DNA from: Microvirga sp. SRT01
GTDB taxonomy: Bacteria; Pseudomonadota; Alphaproteobacteria; Sphingomonadales; Sphingomonadaceae
Length of the DNA: 64,000 nucleotides
Direction of reading: 5' to 3'
Assembly (NCBI GenBank): GCA_018139225.1
Contig: JAGSNX010000004.1
Span: 124,001 to 188,000, forward strand
Under the pieces are notes generated by a model, which was not told the DNA's origin, did not search any database, and was given only the letters and a program-made list of their open reading frames with translations. The position numbers and the translations under genes are program-made. Below, in pieces: positions 17,457-26,620 of this stretch. Every line of letters starts with the position of its first letter. Position 1 is the stretch's first letter.

Positions 17457-18305
17457 ATGCGCGCGATGGCCCATATCAACCCCGGCAGCGGCAACAGCGG
17501 CGATCCTCGTGCCGATGCGCGCAGCGATCCCCGTGCCGATGCGCGCAGCGATCCCCGTGGCGGCGTCCGCGTGCTGAGCACCGAACTGCTCCTTCACCGG
17601 CTGCGGGCGCTGACCGCGCTGGCCCCGCACGAGGTGGAGCTGGTTCTGTCGCTCAGCGAGCCGCCCAAGCTGCACGCCCCCGGCACCAGCGTCTGCCCGC
17701 AGGAGGATGGTAGCCCGCATCGCCGGCTGATCGTCACCGGCTGGGCGACGCGCCCGCGCATCCTGCCCGACGGGCGCCGGCAGATGCTCGACCTCGTCCT
17801 GCCCGGCGACCTGATGGGCGATCGCGGCGAACGCCGGCCGCTGGCGATGAACCCGGTCGTGGCGCTGACGCAGGTTCGCACGATCGGCGTCGGCCGCCTC
17901 GTCGGCGCGGTCCGCGACCAGCCGAGCGACTATCCCGGTATCGTCCGCGCACTCGCGGCGATCGACCGCGCGGAGGAGGCCCGGCTGCTCGACCATATCG
18001 TCCGCCTCGGCTGCCAGAGCGCGCGGCAACGGATGGCGCATCTGCTGCTCGAACTGCACCAGCGACTTGCCGTCATCGGCTTCGTCCACAACGCCTCCTT
18101 CCCGATGCCGCTGACGCAGGACACGCTGGGCGAATTGCTGGGGCTCAGCCTCGTTCACATCAACCGCATCGTCTCGCAATTGCGGCGCGAAAAGATGGTG
18201 TCGATCCGGGCTGGCGTCGCGACGATCCACGACTTCGGCCGGCTCGCCTTGCTCGCCGATCGTACCGATCCGACCCATGCCGCGCAGACGGGGGCTGCCG
18301 CCTGA
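17457..18305 (+). CDS. Crp/Fnr-family transcription regulator
   Basis: A 282-residue regulator beginning 2 bp after the kinase stop, so probably co-transcribed. After a variable N-terminus with a short repeat (DPRADARS twice) comes a cyclic-nucleotide-binding-like beta-barrel (about residues 45-150, with GWATRPRILPDGRRQMLDLV and LPGDLMGD), a dimer helix, and a winged helix-turn-helix with TQDTLGELLGLSLVHINRIV near residues 222-241. No Fnr-type cysteine set is visible, so an Fe-S sensor is unlikely; the ligand is unknown. It may control the EPS genes. ATG at 17466 is an alternative start. Confidence 0.88.
   Translation: MRAMAHINPGSGNSGDPRADARSDPRADARSDPRGGVRVLSTELLLHRLRALTALAPHEVELVLSLSEPPKLHAPGTSVCPQEDGSPHRRLIVTGWATRPRILPDGRRQMLDLVLPGDLMGDRGERRPLAMNPVVALTQVRTIGVGRLVGAVRDQPSDYPGIVRALAAIDRAEEARLLDHIVRLGCQSARQRMAHLLLELHQRLAVIGFVHNASFPMPLTQDTLGELLGLSLVHINRIVSQLRREKMVSIRAGVATIHDFGRLALLADRTDPTHAAQTGAAA
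17501..17562 (+). repeat. 24-bp tandem repeat inside the Crp/Fnr-like gene
   Basis: Two full 24-bp units (17501-17524 and 17525-17548, one base different) and a partial third (17549-17562). They encode DPRADARS-type repeats in the N-terminal extension. Because 24 is a multiple of three, copy-number change would keep the frame. Confidence 0.8.
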
Positions 18306-18339
18306 TTCCGCCGCCGGACCTCGCCCGCTGACGCTGCCC

Positions 18340-19272
18340 TTAGACTACGGCGATACCGTTCGCCCCGCGCGGCAGGAACCCGCCGACGCCGCTGGTGGAC
18401 AGGTACAGCCCCTTCAGGACCTGGGCCGTGTCCCGCGTGAACGGGATCGGTCGCCCGTCCGCATCGAACAGGTTGGAACTGACGCCGACGGCACCGGCGA
18501 GTGTCTGGTCGCCCATATCGGTCCCGTCCAGCTTGGCGAGCAGCGTCGTCGTGCCGACCACCGCCCGATCGATTGACGCATCGCTCGCGGCGCGATCGTC
18601 CAGCAGGGTGCGGATCAGCCCGCCGTGATAGATGGAATCGGCCAGATGCTCGGCGACGATCGCCGCGCTCTCCTCATCACCCTTCACCGTCAGCGTGCGG
18701 TACGCCGCCGCCACCGCATTCTCCACCAGCAGCGCCCCCAGCAGGAAATTGCCGTCGCTGGCATACGGATCGAACGCAGCTCCCGCCGCAACGATGCCCG
18801 CGCCCTGCGCGGCCACGGCGAACGCGCCGCCTCCCGTACCGGACAGGTCCATCGCCGGCTGCGCCGCGGCGGCGGTGCCGATCTGCCGACGCAGGGCGAC
18901 GACGTGCGCCTGCTTGTCCACCGCCAGTTCGGCGGCATAGCCCGCGATCATCGGGTCCTGAAAGCTCGCCGCGCGCGCGCCCGACACCGCACCGGCCATG
19001 CCGATCCCGCCGGTCAGGTCGCCCGGCAACCCCGCGCCCGACGCGGCATGGCCATAGAATTGCGCCCCCAGATAGGCGAGGTTCAGCGCCAGGTTCAGCA
19101 CATGCGATCCGGTGACCACTATCGGTGCAGAGGTCGCCGCTGGGCTAGGCGCGGCGATGTCGTCGCCCCCCTCCTCGCCACCGCCGCACCCGGCGAGCAG
19201 CGCACCGGCGGAGAAGACGCCGGCGAGATGGAGGAAACGGCGGCGGTCATGTGGCGTGTCGGTCAGGTTCAT
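18340..19272 (-). CDS. Tat-exported ferritin-like lipoprotein
   Basis: A 310-residue protein. The N-terminus has RRRFLHLAGVFSAGALLAGC, a twin-arginine motif followed by a lipobox, so it should be exported folded and lipidated. The body contains a ferritin-like four-helix region: LNLALNLAYLGAQFYGHAA near the start, then LAVDKQAHVVALRRQIG and LVENAVAAAYRTL. These supply the acidic and histidine residues expected of the Ferritin_2 (DUF4439-like) group, whose function is not known in detail. It lies convergent to the Crp/Fnr gene. Link to the polysaccharide locus is by position only. Confidence 0.75.
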   Translation of the reverse strand: MNLTDTPHDRRRFLHLAGVFSAGALLAGCGGGEEGGDDIAAPSPAATSAPIVVTGSHVLNLALNLAYLGAQFYGHAASGAGLPGDLTGGIGMAGAVSGARAASFQDPMIAGYAAELAVDKQAHVVALRRQIGTAAAAQPAMDLSGTGGGAFAVAAQGAGIVAAGAAFDPYASDGNFLLGALLVENAVAAAYRTLTVKGDEESAAIVAEHLADSIYHGGLIRTLLDDRAASDASIDRAVVGTTTLLAKLDGTDMGDQTLAGAVGVSSNLFDADGRPIPFTRDTAQVLKGLYLSTSGVGGFLPRGANGIAVV

Positions 19273-19336
19273 GCCCCCTCTTGGCCGCCCGGACCTTTGC
19301 CGTCGGGTTAACGGCGATCCTTGGACGGCACTGAAC

Positions 19337-19350
19337 TTATCATTTGATAA
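19337..19350. promoter_or_regulatory. Palindrome TTATCATTTGATAA upstream of the beta-helix gene
   Basis: Arms TTATCA/TGATAA around TT, 67 bp before the ATG at 19417, in a short AT-rich patch of an otherwise GC-rich region between divergent genes. Possible operator or promoter element; no partner copy was noticed elsewhere in the window. Confidence 0.35.
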
Positions 19351-19416
19351 ACAAGGACTTGAATACGGGCTAATGGTTGCGGAACGTTAAGGAAAATCCC
19401 GTTCTAGGCGGCGGCC

Positions 19417-20544
19417 ATGACCACCCCGATGAACTCCGCCGACATGACCGCCACGCTTCAGGCCGCGCTCGACGCCGCCGCCTCCGGCCGCAAGGCCTAC
19501 ACCGTGCCACCCGGCGGCCACCGCCTGCTCGCGACCGGGCTGGGCTATTCCAGCAACGCCAAGATCATCGTCGCCGGCGACCTCTACAACGATCACGGCC
19601 CAGCGGTCGGCACCCACTATTGTCTGACCAACCGTACGGGCGGCCGGCTGTCGAACGTCACGATCGTCGGCGGCGGCGGCGCGTTCGTCGGCGCGCCCTC
19701 CGATCCTCAGGGCGCGACCCGCAAGGGGCTTGGGATCGTCAAGACCGATGGCTTCACCGTCCTGAACGTCGAGACCGCGGGGCCGCTGACCGGCTTCGGC
19801 ATGGAGGTGAAGAATTCGACCGGCGGCCACCTCAATGGGTTGAAGCTGTTCTCCGGCGTTAACCGCCCGGGCGCGGACGGCCTGCATTTCTTCGGCGCGT
19901 GCAACCGCATCACCGGCTCCGGCATCACCGTGCAGAGCGGCGACGACGCGCTGTCCTTCACGTCGGAAAACCACGAATCGATCGACGCGCTGATGGAACG
20001 CATCACGCTGTCGACGATGACGCTGAACAGCGCCGCCTTTTCCTGCATCAAGTTCTTCACCAGCACCACGACCGGCCGTGCGACGATCCGCAACATTACC
20101 CTGACCGGCATCAGGGGCCGCATCACGGAGGGGCCGACCGGGTGCCCGCTGATGATCCAGAACAACGGCGTCGCGCAGGGCTGCGTCATCGAAAACATCA
20201 CGATCGTCAACGCCGACCTCGATTACGGCGCGGCCACGCAGGAAGGGCCGACCGCCTACATCACCGATGCGAAGAATGTGACGTTGCGCAACGTCAAGCT
20301 GCGCGGTCGCCGCAACGGCCAGTTCATCCGCGCCGTCCGCTGCTCGGGCCTCCGCGTCACCGGCGAGGTTTTCGACACCATTCCGGGCAACCCGATGAAC
20401 GGGCTCGTCCAGCTCGAATATTGCACCGACTACGACATCGACCTGATCGTCCGCTCCGCCACCGGCGCGCGCATCGGCTCGCTGAAGATCAGGAACACCG
20501 GCACCGACACCGTCATCCGCTATTTGGGCATGAACGGCGGTTGA
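19417..20544 (+). CDS. Right-handed beta-helix protein, GH28/pectate lyase-like
   Basis: A 375-residue protein with the repeating short beta-strand pattern of a right-handed parallel beta-helix. ADGLHFFGACNRITGSGITV followed by QSGDDALSF (around residues 150-190) resembles the NTDG and DD blocks of GH28 polygalacturonases. However, the GHG and RIK blocks are not recognisable, so catalysis may differ or be lost. No signal peptide is visible, which is odd for a polysaccharide-degrading enzyme. Position after the EPS export genes suggests it acts on the polymer. It could instead be a tail-spike-like or epimerase-like protein. Confidence 0.65.
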   Translation: MTTPMNSADMTATLQAALDAAASGRKAYTVPPGGHRLLATGLGYSSNAKIIVAGDLYNDHGPAVGTHYCLTNRTGGRLSNVTIVGGGGAFVGAPSDPQGATRKGLGIVKTDGFTVLNVETAGPLTGFGMEVKNSTGGHLNGLKLFSGVNRPGADGLHFFGACNRITGSGITVQSGDDALSFTSENHESIDALMERITLSTMTLNSAAFSCIKFFTSTTTGRATIRNITLTGIRGRITEGPTGCPLMIQNNGVAQGCVIENITIVNADLDYGAATQEGPTAYITDAKNVTLRNVKLRGRRNGQFIRAVRCSGLRVTGEVFDTIPGNPMNGLVQLEYCTDYDIDLIVRSATGARIGSLKIRNTGTDTVIRYLGMNGG

Positions 20545-20626
20545 CGGGCTGTGCCGGCACGCGCAACTTGCCGATCGGCATATTGTTCGCCGCCCCGCCG
20601 CCACCGGCATCGGCTAGCGTCGCGGT

Positions 20627-22120
20627 ATGTCTTCCGACTCCAACAGCACGGTCATCGCTCGCGTCGCGGCGGGTGAACTGTGCGGCCGCTCGATCAACGG
20701 TGTCCGACGCTTCCTCGGTATCCCCTATGCCGCATCGCCGACCGGCGAACATCGCTTCGCCGCGCCGCAGCCGGTCGCGGCCTGGGCGGGCATCCGCGAT
20801 ACGCTGAAACCGGGACCGAACGCCCCGCAACGGACCAGGGCCGTCCCCGGTCTCGACGTGGCGGCGTTGATCGGCGACGGCTGGGCACCCGGCGACGATT
20901 ATCTGACGCTCAACGTCTGGCGGCCGGACGACGACCACACCGGATTGCCCGTGATGGTCTTCATCCACGGCGGCGGCTTCGTGGTCGGCAGCAAGGACGC
21001 GCCGGTGCAGGACGGCGCGACCTTCGCGCGCGACGGGGTCGTGTGCATCGCGATCAACTACCGCATGGGTGTCGACGGGTTCCTGCCGATCCCGGGCGTG
21101 CCCACGAATCTCGGCCTGCGCGACATGATCGCAGCCTTGCACTGGGTCCGGCAGGAGGCCGCGGCGTTCGGCGGCGATCCCGACAACGTCACCGTGTTCG
21201 GCGAGTCCGCCGGCGCGATGGCCATCGCCGACCTCGTCACCTCGCCACTGGCCAAGGGCCTGTTCCGCCGTGCCATCATCCAGAGCGGGCACGGCGGCAT
21301 GACGCGCGACATAGGCGTCGCCCGGCGCCTCGTCGCCAGGATGGCCAAGCTGCTCGGCGTCGCCGCGACCCGCGACGGCTTCGCCTCCGCCCCGATCGAG
21401 GCTGTGCTCGACGCAATCGAAACGGTGTCGCTACCCACCACGCGCATCGACCTGCGCGGATCGGACGGGCGGGAGCCGGTGTTCGGCATCAGCCGCTTCG
21501 TGCCCGTCCACGGCGACGACGTGCTGCCGGTCGAGCCGCTCGACGCTTTGAAGACCGGCGCGGGGGCGGAGATCGACGTGCTGATCGGATCGAACGCGGA
21601 GGAGATGAACCTGTACCTTGTCTCCAGCGGAGTACGCGACAAGATCGGCCGCCTCATCGCGTGGCTGGCGCTCCGCCGGTCGCAGCCGCGCGCGTGGAGC
21701 GTCCTCAACGCGTACGGCGCGGGTCGCCAGTCCGGCGGACGCGCGCTGACCGATGCGATGACCGACCTCGTTTTCCGCTGGCCCGCGCGTCGCTTCGCGG
21801 AGGAGCATCGCGGCCGCACGCATGTCTACGAGTTCGAATGGCGCTCGACCGCGTTCGGCGGCGAACTCGGCGCGGCGCACGCGGTGGAGATCCCGTTCGT
21901 GTTCGATACGCTGGCTACCGCGACCGGGCCGGAGGGTCTGCTCGGTCAGACCGCGCCGCAGGAACTGGCGGATCGCATGCACCGCCTGTGGATCGACTTC
22001 GCACGCGACGGCTCGCTGCCGTGGGCCGAGTTCGACCGCGACACGCGGCAGGTCTACCGCATCGAGGCGGGCAGCGCCGCGCACGAACCGGCGATGCCCG
22101 CCGCCGCCTACCTGCCCTGA
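20627..22120 (+). CDS. Type B carboxylesterase
   Basis: A 497-residue alpha/beta hydrolase of the carboxylesterase type B family. Visible features are GVRRFLGIPYAASPTGEHRF at the N-terminus, the oxyanion loop HGGGFVVGS near residue 114, ALHWVRQEAAAFGGDPDNVT, and the nucleophile elbow FGESAGAM with Ser at about 193. A catalytic acid in the SNAEEMNL region (NVEE-like) and a His in AAHAVEIPFVF are likely. No signal peptide, so probably cytosolic. It opens a catabolic cluster and lies 12 bp before the SDR gene. It should hydrolyse a carboxylic ester of unknown structure. Confidence 0.9.
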   Translation: MSSDSNSTVIARVAAGELCGRSINGVRRFLGIPYAASPTGEHRFAAPQPVAAWAGIRDTLKPGPNAPQRTRAVPGLDVAALIGDGWAPGDDYLTLNVWRPDDDHTGLPVMVFIHGGGFVVGSKDAPVQDGATFARDGVVCIAINYRMGVDGFLPIPGVPTNLGLRDMIAALHWVRQEAAAFGGDPDNVTVFGESAGAMAIADLVTSPLAKGLFRRAIIQSGHGGMTRDIGVARRLVARMAKLLGVAATRDGFASAPIEAVLDAIETVSLPTTRIDLRGSDGREPVFGISRFVPVHGDDVLPVEPLDALKTGAGAEIDVLIGSNAEEMNLYLVSSGVRDKIGRLIAWLALRRSQPRAWSVLNAYGAGRQSGGRALTDAMTDLVFRWPARRFAEEHRGRTHVYEFEWRSTAFGGELGAAHAVEIPFVFDTLATATGPEGLLGQTAPQELADRMHRLWIDFARDGSLPWAEFDRDTRQVYRIEAGSAAHEPAMPAAAYLP

Positions 22121-22132
22121 AGGATCGACCCG

Positions 22133-22894
22133 ATGTACGCTGAACGCCTGCGGCTGGACGGCCGCACCGCCTTCGTCACCGGCGGCGCGCAGGGGATCGG
22201 CTGGTCCTGCGCCGACGCGCTGGCGGAGTTCGGCGCGGCCGTGACGATCGCCGACCGCGACCCCGCCCTGCTGGAACGCGGCCTCGAGGGCCTGCGCGCG
22301 AAGGGCCACCGCGTCGACGGCTGCGTCCTCGACGTGACCGACTCCACCGCGGTCGAGGCGGCGGCGGAGCGCGGCGGCGGCACCGACATCCTCGTCAACA
22401 ACGCCGGCATCGCGCGCAGCGACACCGCGGCGGAGGATGTCGCGGACGAGCATTGGCTGAACGTCCTCGACGTGAACCTCAACGGCACCTTCTGGTGCGC
22501 GCGCGCCTTCGGCCGGCGGATGCTGGCGAAGGGATCGGGGTCGATCGTCAACATCGGCTCGATGTCGGGCGTCATCGTCAACCGCCCGCAACCGCAAAGC
22601 TATTACAATACCTCGAAAGCCGCTGTGCATCAGTTGACCAAAAGCCTCGCCGCCGAATGGGCGGGCCGCGGCGTGCGCGTCAACGCCGTCGCCCCAACCT
22701 ATATCTCGACCCCGCTCAACGCCTTCGCCGACCGGACGAGCGAGATGTACCGCCGCTGGATCGACGCCACACCGCAGGGCCGCCTTGGGGAACCGGAAGA
22801 GGTGGCGTCCGTCGTCCATTTCCTCGCCTCCGATGCCGCCAGCCTGATGACGGGCAGCATCGTCCTGGTCGACGGCGGCTATTCCTGCTGGTGA
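22133..22894 (+). CDS. SDR-family dehydrogenase/reductase
   Basis: A 253-residue classical short-chain dehydrogenase. TGGAQGIG at residues 16-23 is the nucleotide-binding glycine motif, LVNNAGIARS stabilises the fold, IVNIGSMSGV carries the catalytic Ser, and YNTSK at about 157-161 is the YxxxK active site. LVDGGYSCW ends the protein. An Asp after the second strand (TIADRDPALL) suggests NAD(H) preference. It follows the esterase by 12 bp and probably oxidises the alcohol released by it or another pathway intermediate. The exact substrate is unknown. Confidence 0.92.
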   Translation: MYAERLRLDGRTAFVTGGAQGIGWSCADALAEFGAAVTIADRDPALLERGLEGLRAKGHRVDGCVLDVTDSTAVEAAAERGGGTDILVNNAGIARSDTAAEDVADEHWLNVLDVNLNGTFWCARAFGRRMLAKGSGSIVNIGSMSGVIVNRPQPQSYYNTSKAAVHQLTKSLAAEWAGRGVRVNAVAPTYISTPLNAFADRTSEMYRRWIDATPQGRLGEPEEVASVVHFLASDAASLMTGSIVLVDGGYSCW

Positions 22895-22927
22895 GGCAAG
22901 CCGGAGAGCCGATCGGCACAGCCGCCG

Positions 22928-22971
22928 GCCTTTCCGATAGGTAGCGACAAGCGCATACCTTTCTGACAGGT
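22928..22971. promoter_or_regulatory. Two copies of the ACCTTTCnnAnAGGT palindrome before the TonB receptor
   Basis: GCCTTTCCGATAGGT at 22928-22942 and ACCTTTCTGACAGGT at 22957-22971, starts 29 bp apart, 38-81 bp before the receptor ATG at 23009. The best copy of the same motif is at 28881, before the regulator genes. Probable operators for one of the two regulators of the cluster. Confidence 0.6.
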
Positions 22972-23008
22972 GGACGACAACGATCCGCCGCTCACGGAGA
23001 GGTTCTGC

Positions 23009-25195
23009 ATGCGTCGTCGTTCGCTGTTCGCGCTATCCACCGCCCTCGCTCTCGTCATGCCCGCCCTGGCGCAGGCACAGACGGCCGAGCCACAGGACGC
23101 CCAGACCACCGATCGGGGCACGCCCGCCGATCCGCAGGTCGACCTCGAAGCCGGTACCGATCCGGCCGCCTCCGACATCGTCGTCACCGCCCGCCGTCGC
23201 GAGGAGCGGTTGCAGGACGTGCCGATCGCCGTCACCGCCATCTCCGGCGACGCCATCAAGCAGCAGCAATTGGTCGTGGTGCGCGACGTCGCCGCCTACA
23301 CGCCCGGCCTGAACATCAATTCCGACTCGGTCGGCCGCGCATTCGTGTCGATCCGCGGCGTCGGCACGACGCTAATCGATACCGTCCAGCCCGGCGTCGG
23401 CATCTTCATCGACGGCATCTACCAGCCCAACACGACGTACCTGAACTCGCCGCTGGTCGATGTCGCCCGCGTCGAGGTGCTGCGCGGTCCGCAGGGCACG
23501 CTGTTCGGCAACAACACGCTGGGCGGCGCGATCAACGTCGTCACGCGCCAGCCGACCAACGACTGGCAGGGCCGCATCGATGGCGCGCTGGCGACCGGCG
23601 ACAATTATGCGTCCGTCTCCGGCAGCATCTCCGGCCCGATCGTCGACGATGTCCTGCAATTCCGCATCGGCGCCGCATACCACCGCGAGGACGGGTTCCA
23701 GCGCAACCTGCTGGCCGGCGGCGACCAGAACCCGCTGGAAACGCAGAGCATCAACGGCACGCTGCGCTTCGTTCCCGCCAGCTGGGCGCGCTTCACGCTC
23801 AACGGCGGCTACGACCGCGTCTTCGGCGGCTCGACGCCGTATTTCCACGTGAATGGCCCGCGCGACTACACGCTGGACAACAGCACCAACCAGCGCAGCC
23901 TCGCGACGATCGACTATTACGCCGCCAACCTGAAGGGCGAGTTCGACGTCGACAGCATCGCCACGACCATCACCGCGATCGCCGCCTACAACCAGAGCGA
24001 CACGGTCAGCGCGGGCGACGGCGACTATAGCGCGCTCGATTTCTTCCGCGTCACCTCCGACCGCACGCTGAAGACGCGCACCGGCGAGCTTCGTTTCGAC
24101 ACCAAATGGAGCGACCGCTTCTCGACACTGATCGGTGCATTCTACGGCCGCTCGACCACCGATGCGGTCTCGACCACGACCGTGGTGCCCGCAAACCTGA
24201 CCGTGCCGGCGACCGCCACCGCGAAGAACGAGAACATTGCCGGCTTCGCCACCGGCTTCCTCAACTTCGGCGACGGCCTCGATCTCGCGGTCGGCATCCG
24301 CTACGACCACCAGACGCTCAGCGCCTCCACCGCCGGCCTGCCCGCCGCCTACAAGGCGAACGAGTGGCAGCCGCGCGCGACGTTGACCAAGCGCTGGACG
24401 CCCGACTTCATGACCTACGCCTCGGTCGCGCGCGGCGTGCGCGGCGGTGGCCAGAACGGTCCCGGCGCACCGAACCTGACCTACCGGGGCGACAGCGTCT
24501 GGACCTACGAAGTCGGGTCGAAGGCCAGCGCCCTCGACGGCCGCCTGACCGCCAACGTCGCCGCCTTCTACAACGACTACAAGAACTTCATCGGCGCGAA
24601 CGCCCTCGCCCCGTCGACCATCCTCAACCCCGCCACCGGCCAGCCGGTCGGCTTCGTCGCGATCAACCTCAATTCCGGCGATGTCGAAAGCTACGGCGCG
24701 GAGGCGGAACTGTCGTTCAGCATCAGCAAGCTGTGGCGCGTCTACGCCAATGCCACGTTGCTCCACTCGCGCGTCACCGACGCCCGCCAGTTCCAGGCGG
24801 TGACCGGCTATGCCTATCCGGGCGACCGCATCCTGTTCGTGCCCGACGCCAACTACTCGGTCGGCACCAACCTGCGCCTGCCCTTCCACGGCGATCAGGC
24901 GATCGTGCTGGACACCAACGTCGTCGCCAAGGGCGCTCGCACCGGCGGTTCGCTCGATGCCGCATCGGTGCCGATCCTGTCGCCCTATTACCTCGTCAAC
25001 GCGTCGCTCGGCTGGCAGGCCGGGCCGCTGGAGGTCGCCGCCTTCGCCACCAACCTGCTCAACGAGAAATATGTCGAGACGTATCTCGACGCCTCGTTGC
25101 TGCGCCGTGCCGGCCTGCCCGCGCCGCTCGTCTCCAACCTCGCGATCCAGTCGCCACGCCGGCGCATCGGTATCCGCGGCACGATCCGGTTCTGA
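23009..25195 (+). CDS. TonB-dependent outer-membrane receptor
   Basis: A 728-residue TonB-dependent receptor. MRRRSLFALSTALALVMPAL and AQAQ form the signal peptide; SDIVVTARRREERLQDVPIA near residue 56 is the TonB box of the type common in sphingomonads. The plug domain follows (VEVLRGPQGTLFGNNTLGGA), then the barrel, ending RRRIGIRGTIRF with a terminal Phe. GGAGAGG precedes the chosen ATG. It presumably imports the substrate of the adjacent enzymes across the outer membrane; nothing in the sequence indicates iron or siderophore transport specifically. The next gene starts 1 bp after its stop. Confidence 0.93.
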   Translation: MRRRSLFALSTALALVMPALAQAQTAEPQDAQTTDRGTPADPQVDLEAGTDPAASDIVVTARRREERLQDVPIAVTAISGDAIKQQQLVVVRDVAAYTPGLNINSDSVGRAFVSIRGVGTTLIDTVQPGVGIFIDGIYQPNTTYLNSPLVDVARVEVLRGPQGTLFGNNTLGGAINVVTRQPTNDWQGRIDGALATGDNYASVSGSISGPIVDDVLQFRIGAAYHREDGFQRNLLAGGDQNPLETQSINGTLRFVPASWARFTLNGGYDRVFGGSTPYFHVNGPRDYTLDNSTNQRSLATIDYYAANLKGEFDVDSIATTITAIAAYNQSDTVSAGDGDYSALDFFRVTSDRTLKTRTGELRFDTKWSDRFSTLIGAFYGRSTTDAVSTTTVVPANLTVPATATAKNENIAGFATGFLNFGDGLDLAVGIRYDHQTLSASTAGLPAAYKANEWQPRATLTKRWTPDFMTYASVARGVRGGGQNGPGAPNLTYRGDSVWTYEVGSKASALDGRLTANVAAFYNDYKNFIGANALAPSTILNPATGQPVGFVAINLNSGDVESYGAEAELSFSISKLWRVYANATLLHSRVTDARQFQAVTGYAYPGDRILFVPDANYSVGTNLRLPFHGDQAIVLDTNVVAKGARTGGSLDAASVPILSPYYLVNASLGWQAGPLEVAAFATNLLNEKYVETYLDASLLRRAGLPAPLVSNLAIQSPRRRIGIRGTIRF

Positions 25196-25196
25196 C

Positions 25197-26612
25197 ATGA
25201 TCCACGCACCTCTCCCCCAGTCCGGCAACCCCGTCCGCCCGCCGCTAGACGAGGCATTCGTCGCCTCCCTCCGCCAGCGCTTCGGCGACGCGCTGGCACT
25301 GGGTGAGGGCGTCCGCCGCCAGCACGGCACCAGCGAGGCGCATTTCGCGGAGGCGCTTCCCGACGCGGTGGTCTTCGCCGCCTCGACGGAGGAGGTCGCC
25401 GACTGCGTCCGGCTGTGCACGGCGGCGGGGGTGGCGATCGTCCCGTTCGGCGCGGGCACCTCGATCGAGGGCAACGCGCTGCCGGTGAACGGCGGGGTCA
25501 GCATCAACCTGTCGCGGATGGACGCGATCCTCGCGATCCATGCCGAGGATTTCGACTGCACCGTACAGGCGGGCGTGCGACGCGAGGAACTCAACGCGCA
25601 TCTCCGCGACACCGGCCTGTTCTTTCCGATCGATCCGGGCGCGAATGCGACGATCGGCGGCATGGCCTCGACGCGGGCCAGCGGCACCAACGCCGTCCGC
25701 TACGGCACGATGCGCGACGCGGTGTTGTCGCTCACCGTCGTTACTGCAGACGGGACAGTCATCCGCACCGGCACCCGCGCGCGCAAGTCCGCCGCCGGCT
25801 ACGACCTGACCCGCCTGTTCGTCGGCGCGGAGGGCACGCTGGGCATCATCACCGAGGTATCGCTGCGCCTGCACCCGATCCCGGAACAGATATCCTCCGC
25901 CGTCTGCGGGTTCGCGACCTTGCAGGGCGCGGTCGATACCGTCGTGCAGTCGATCCAGTGCGGCGTGCCGCTCGCCCGCGTCGAGATTCTCGACGACCGC
26001 CAGATGGCGGCGGTCAATCGCTGGTCGAAGCTCGACTATCCGGAGATCACGACGCTGTTCTTCGAATTTCACGGGTCGCCCAACGGCGTCGCGGAGCAGG
26101 TGGAGATCGTCGCCGCCCTCGCCGATGCGAATGGCGGCGGCCAGTTCGCATGGTCGAACCAGCCGGAGGAACGCGCGAAGCTGTGGAAGGCGCGGCACGA
26201 GGCCTATTACGCCGCCGTCAACGTCCGCCCCGGTGCCGTCGGCTGGACGACGGACGTCTGCGTGCCGATCAGCCGCCTGCCCGAATGTATCCTCCAGACC
26301 CGGGCCGACATCGATGCCGGCAGCGTCCCGGCCTCGATCCTCGGCCATGTCGGCGACGGCAATTTCCATGTCATCTTCTCGATCGACCCCGCCGCCCCGC
26401 TCGAGTTCGCGGAGGTGGAGGCGATCAACCGCCGTCTCGTCGACCGCGCGATTGCGATGGACGGCACCTGCACCGGCGAACACGGCATCGGCATCGGCAA
26501 GCAGGACTGGCTGGTCGCCGAACTGGGCGACGCGGTCGATACGATGCGGACGATCAAGCGCGCGCTCGACCCGCTGAACCTGATGAACCCCGGCAAGATC
26601 TTCACCCTGTGA
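25197..26612 (+). CDS. FAD-dependent 2-hydroxyacid (D-lactate/glycolate-type) dehydrogenase
   Basis: A 471-residue flavoprotein of the GlcD/DLD family. The PCMH-type FAD domain shows VPFGAGTSIEGNALPVNGGV near residue 83, FFPIDPGANATIGGMASTRA, and YDLTRLFVGAEGTLGIITE. The C-terminal domain has LGHVGDGNFHV and GTCTGEHGIGIGK near 422-434, with the conserved Glu-His of the active site. Such enzymes oxidise D-2-hydroxyacids to 2-oxoacids and pass electrons to a quinone or cytochrome. Start ATG is 1 bp after the receptor stop; the downstream gene is coupled. It suggests the imported compound yields a 2-hydroxyacid. Confidence 0.9.
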   Translation: MIHAPLPQSGNPVRPPLDEAFVASLRQRFGDALALGEGVRRQHGTSEAHFAEALPDAVVFAASTEEVADCVRLCTAAGVAIVPFGAGTSIEGNALPVNGGVSINLSRMDAILAIHAEDFDCTVQAGVRREELNAHLRDTGLFFPIDPGANATIGGMASTRASGTNAVRYGTMRDAVLSLTVVTADGTVIRTGTRARKSAAGYDLTRLFVGAEGTLGIITEVSLRLHPIPEQISSAVCGFATLQGAVDTVVQSIQCGVPLARVEILDDRQMAAVNRWSKLDYPEITTLFFEFHGSPNGVAEQVEIVAALADANGGGQFAWSNQPEERAKLWKARHEAYYAAVNVRPGAVGWTTDVCVPISRLPECILQTRADIDAGSVPASILGHVGDGNFHVIFSIDPAAPLEFAEVEAINRRLVDRAIAMDGTCTGEHGIGIGKQDWLVAELGDAVDTMRTIKRALDPLNLMNPGKIFTL

Positions 26613-26620
26613 CCCGACCG

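Noticed and set aside
23372..25690. 772-residue minus-strand frame opposite the TonB receptor
   Set aside because: An antisense shadow produced by high GC codon bias; the plus strand encodes a full-length receptor with signal peptide, TonB box and terminal Phe.
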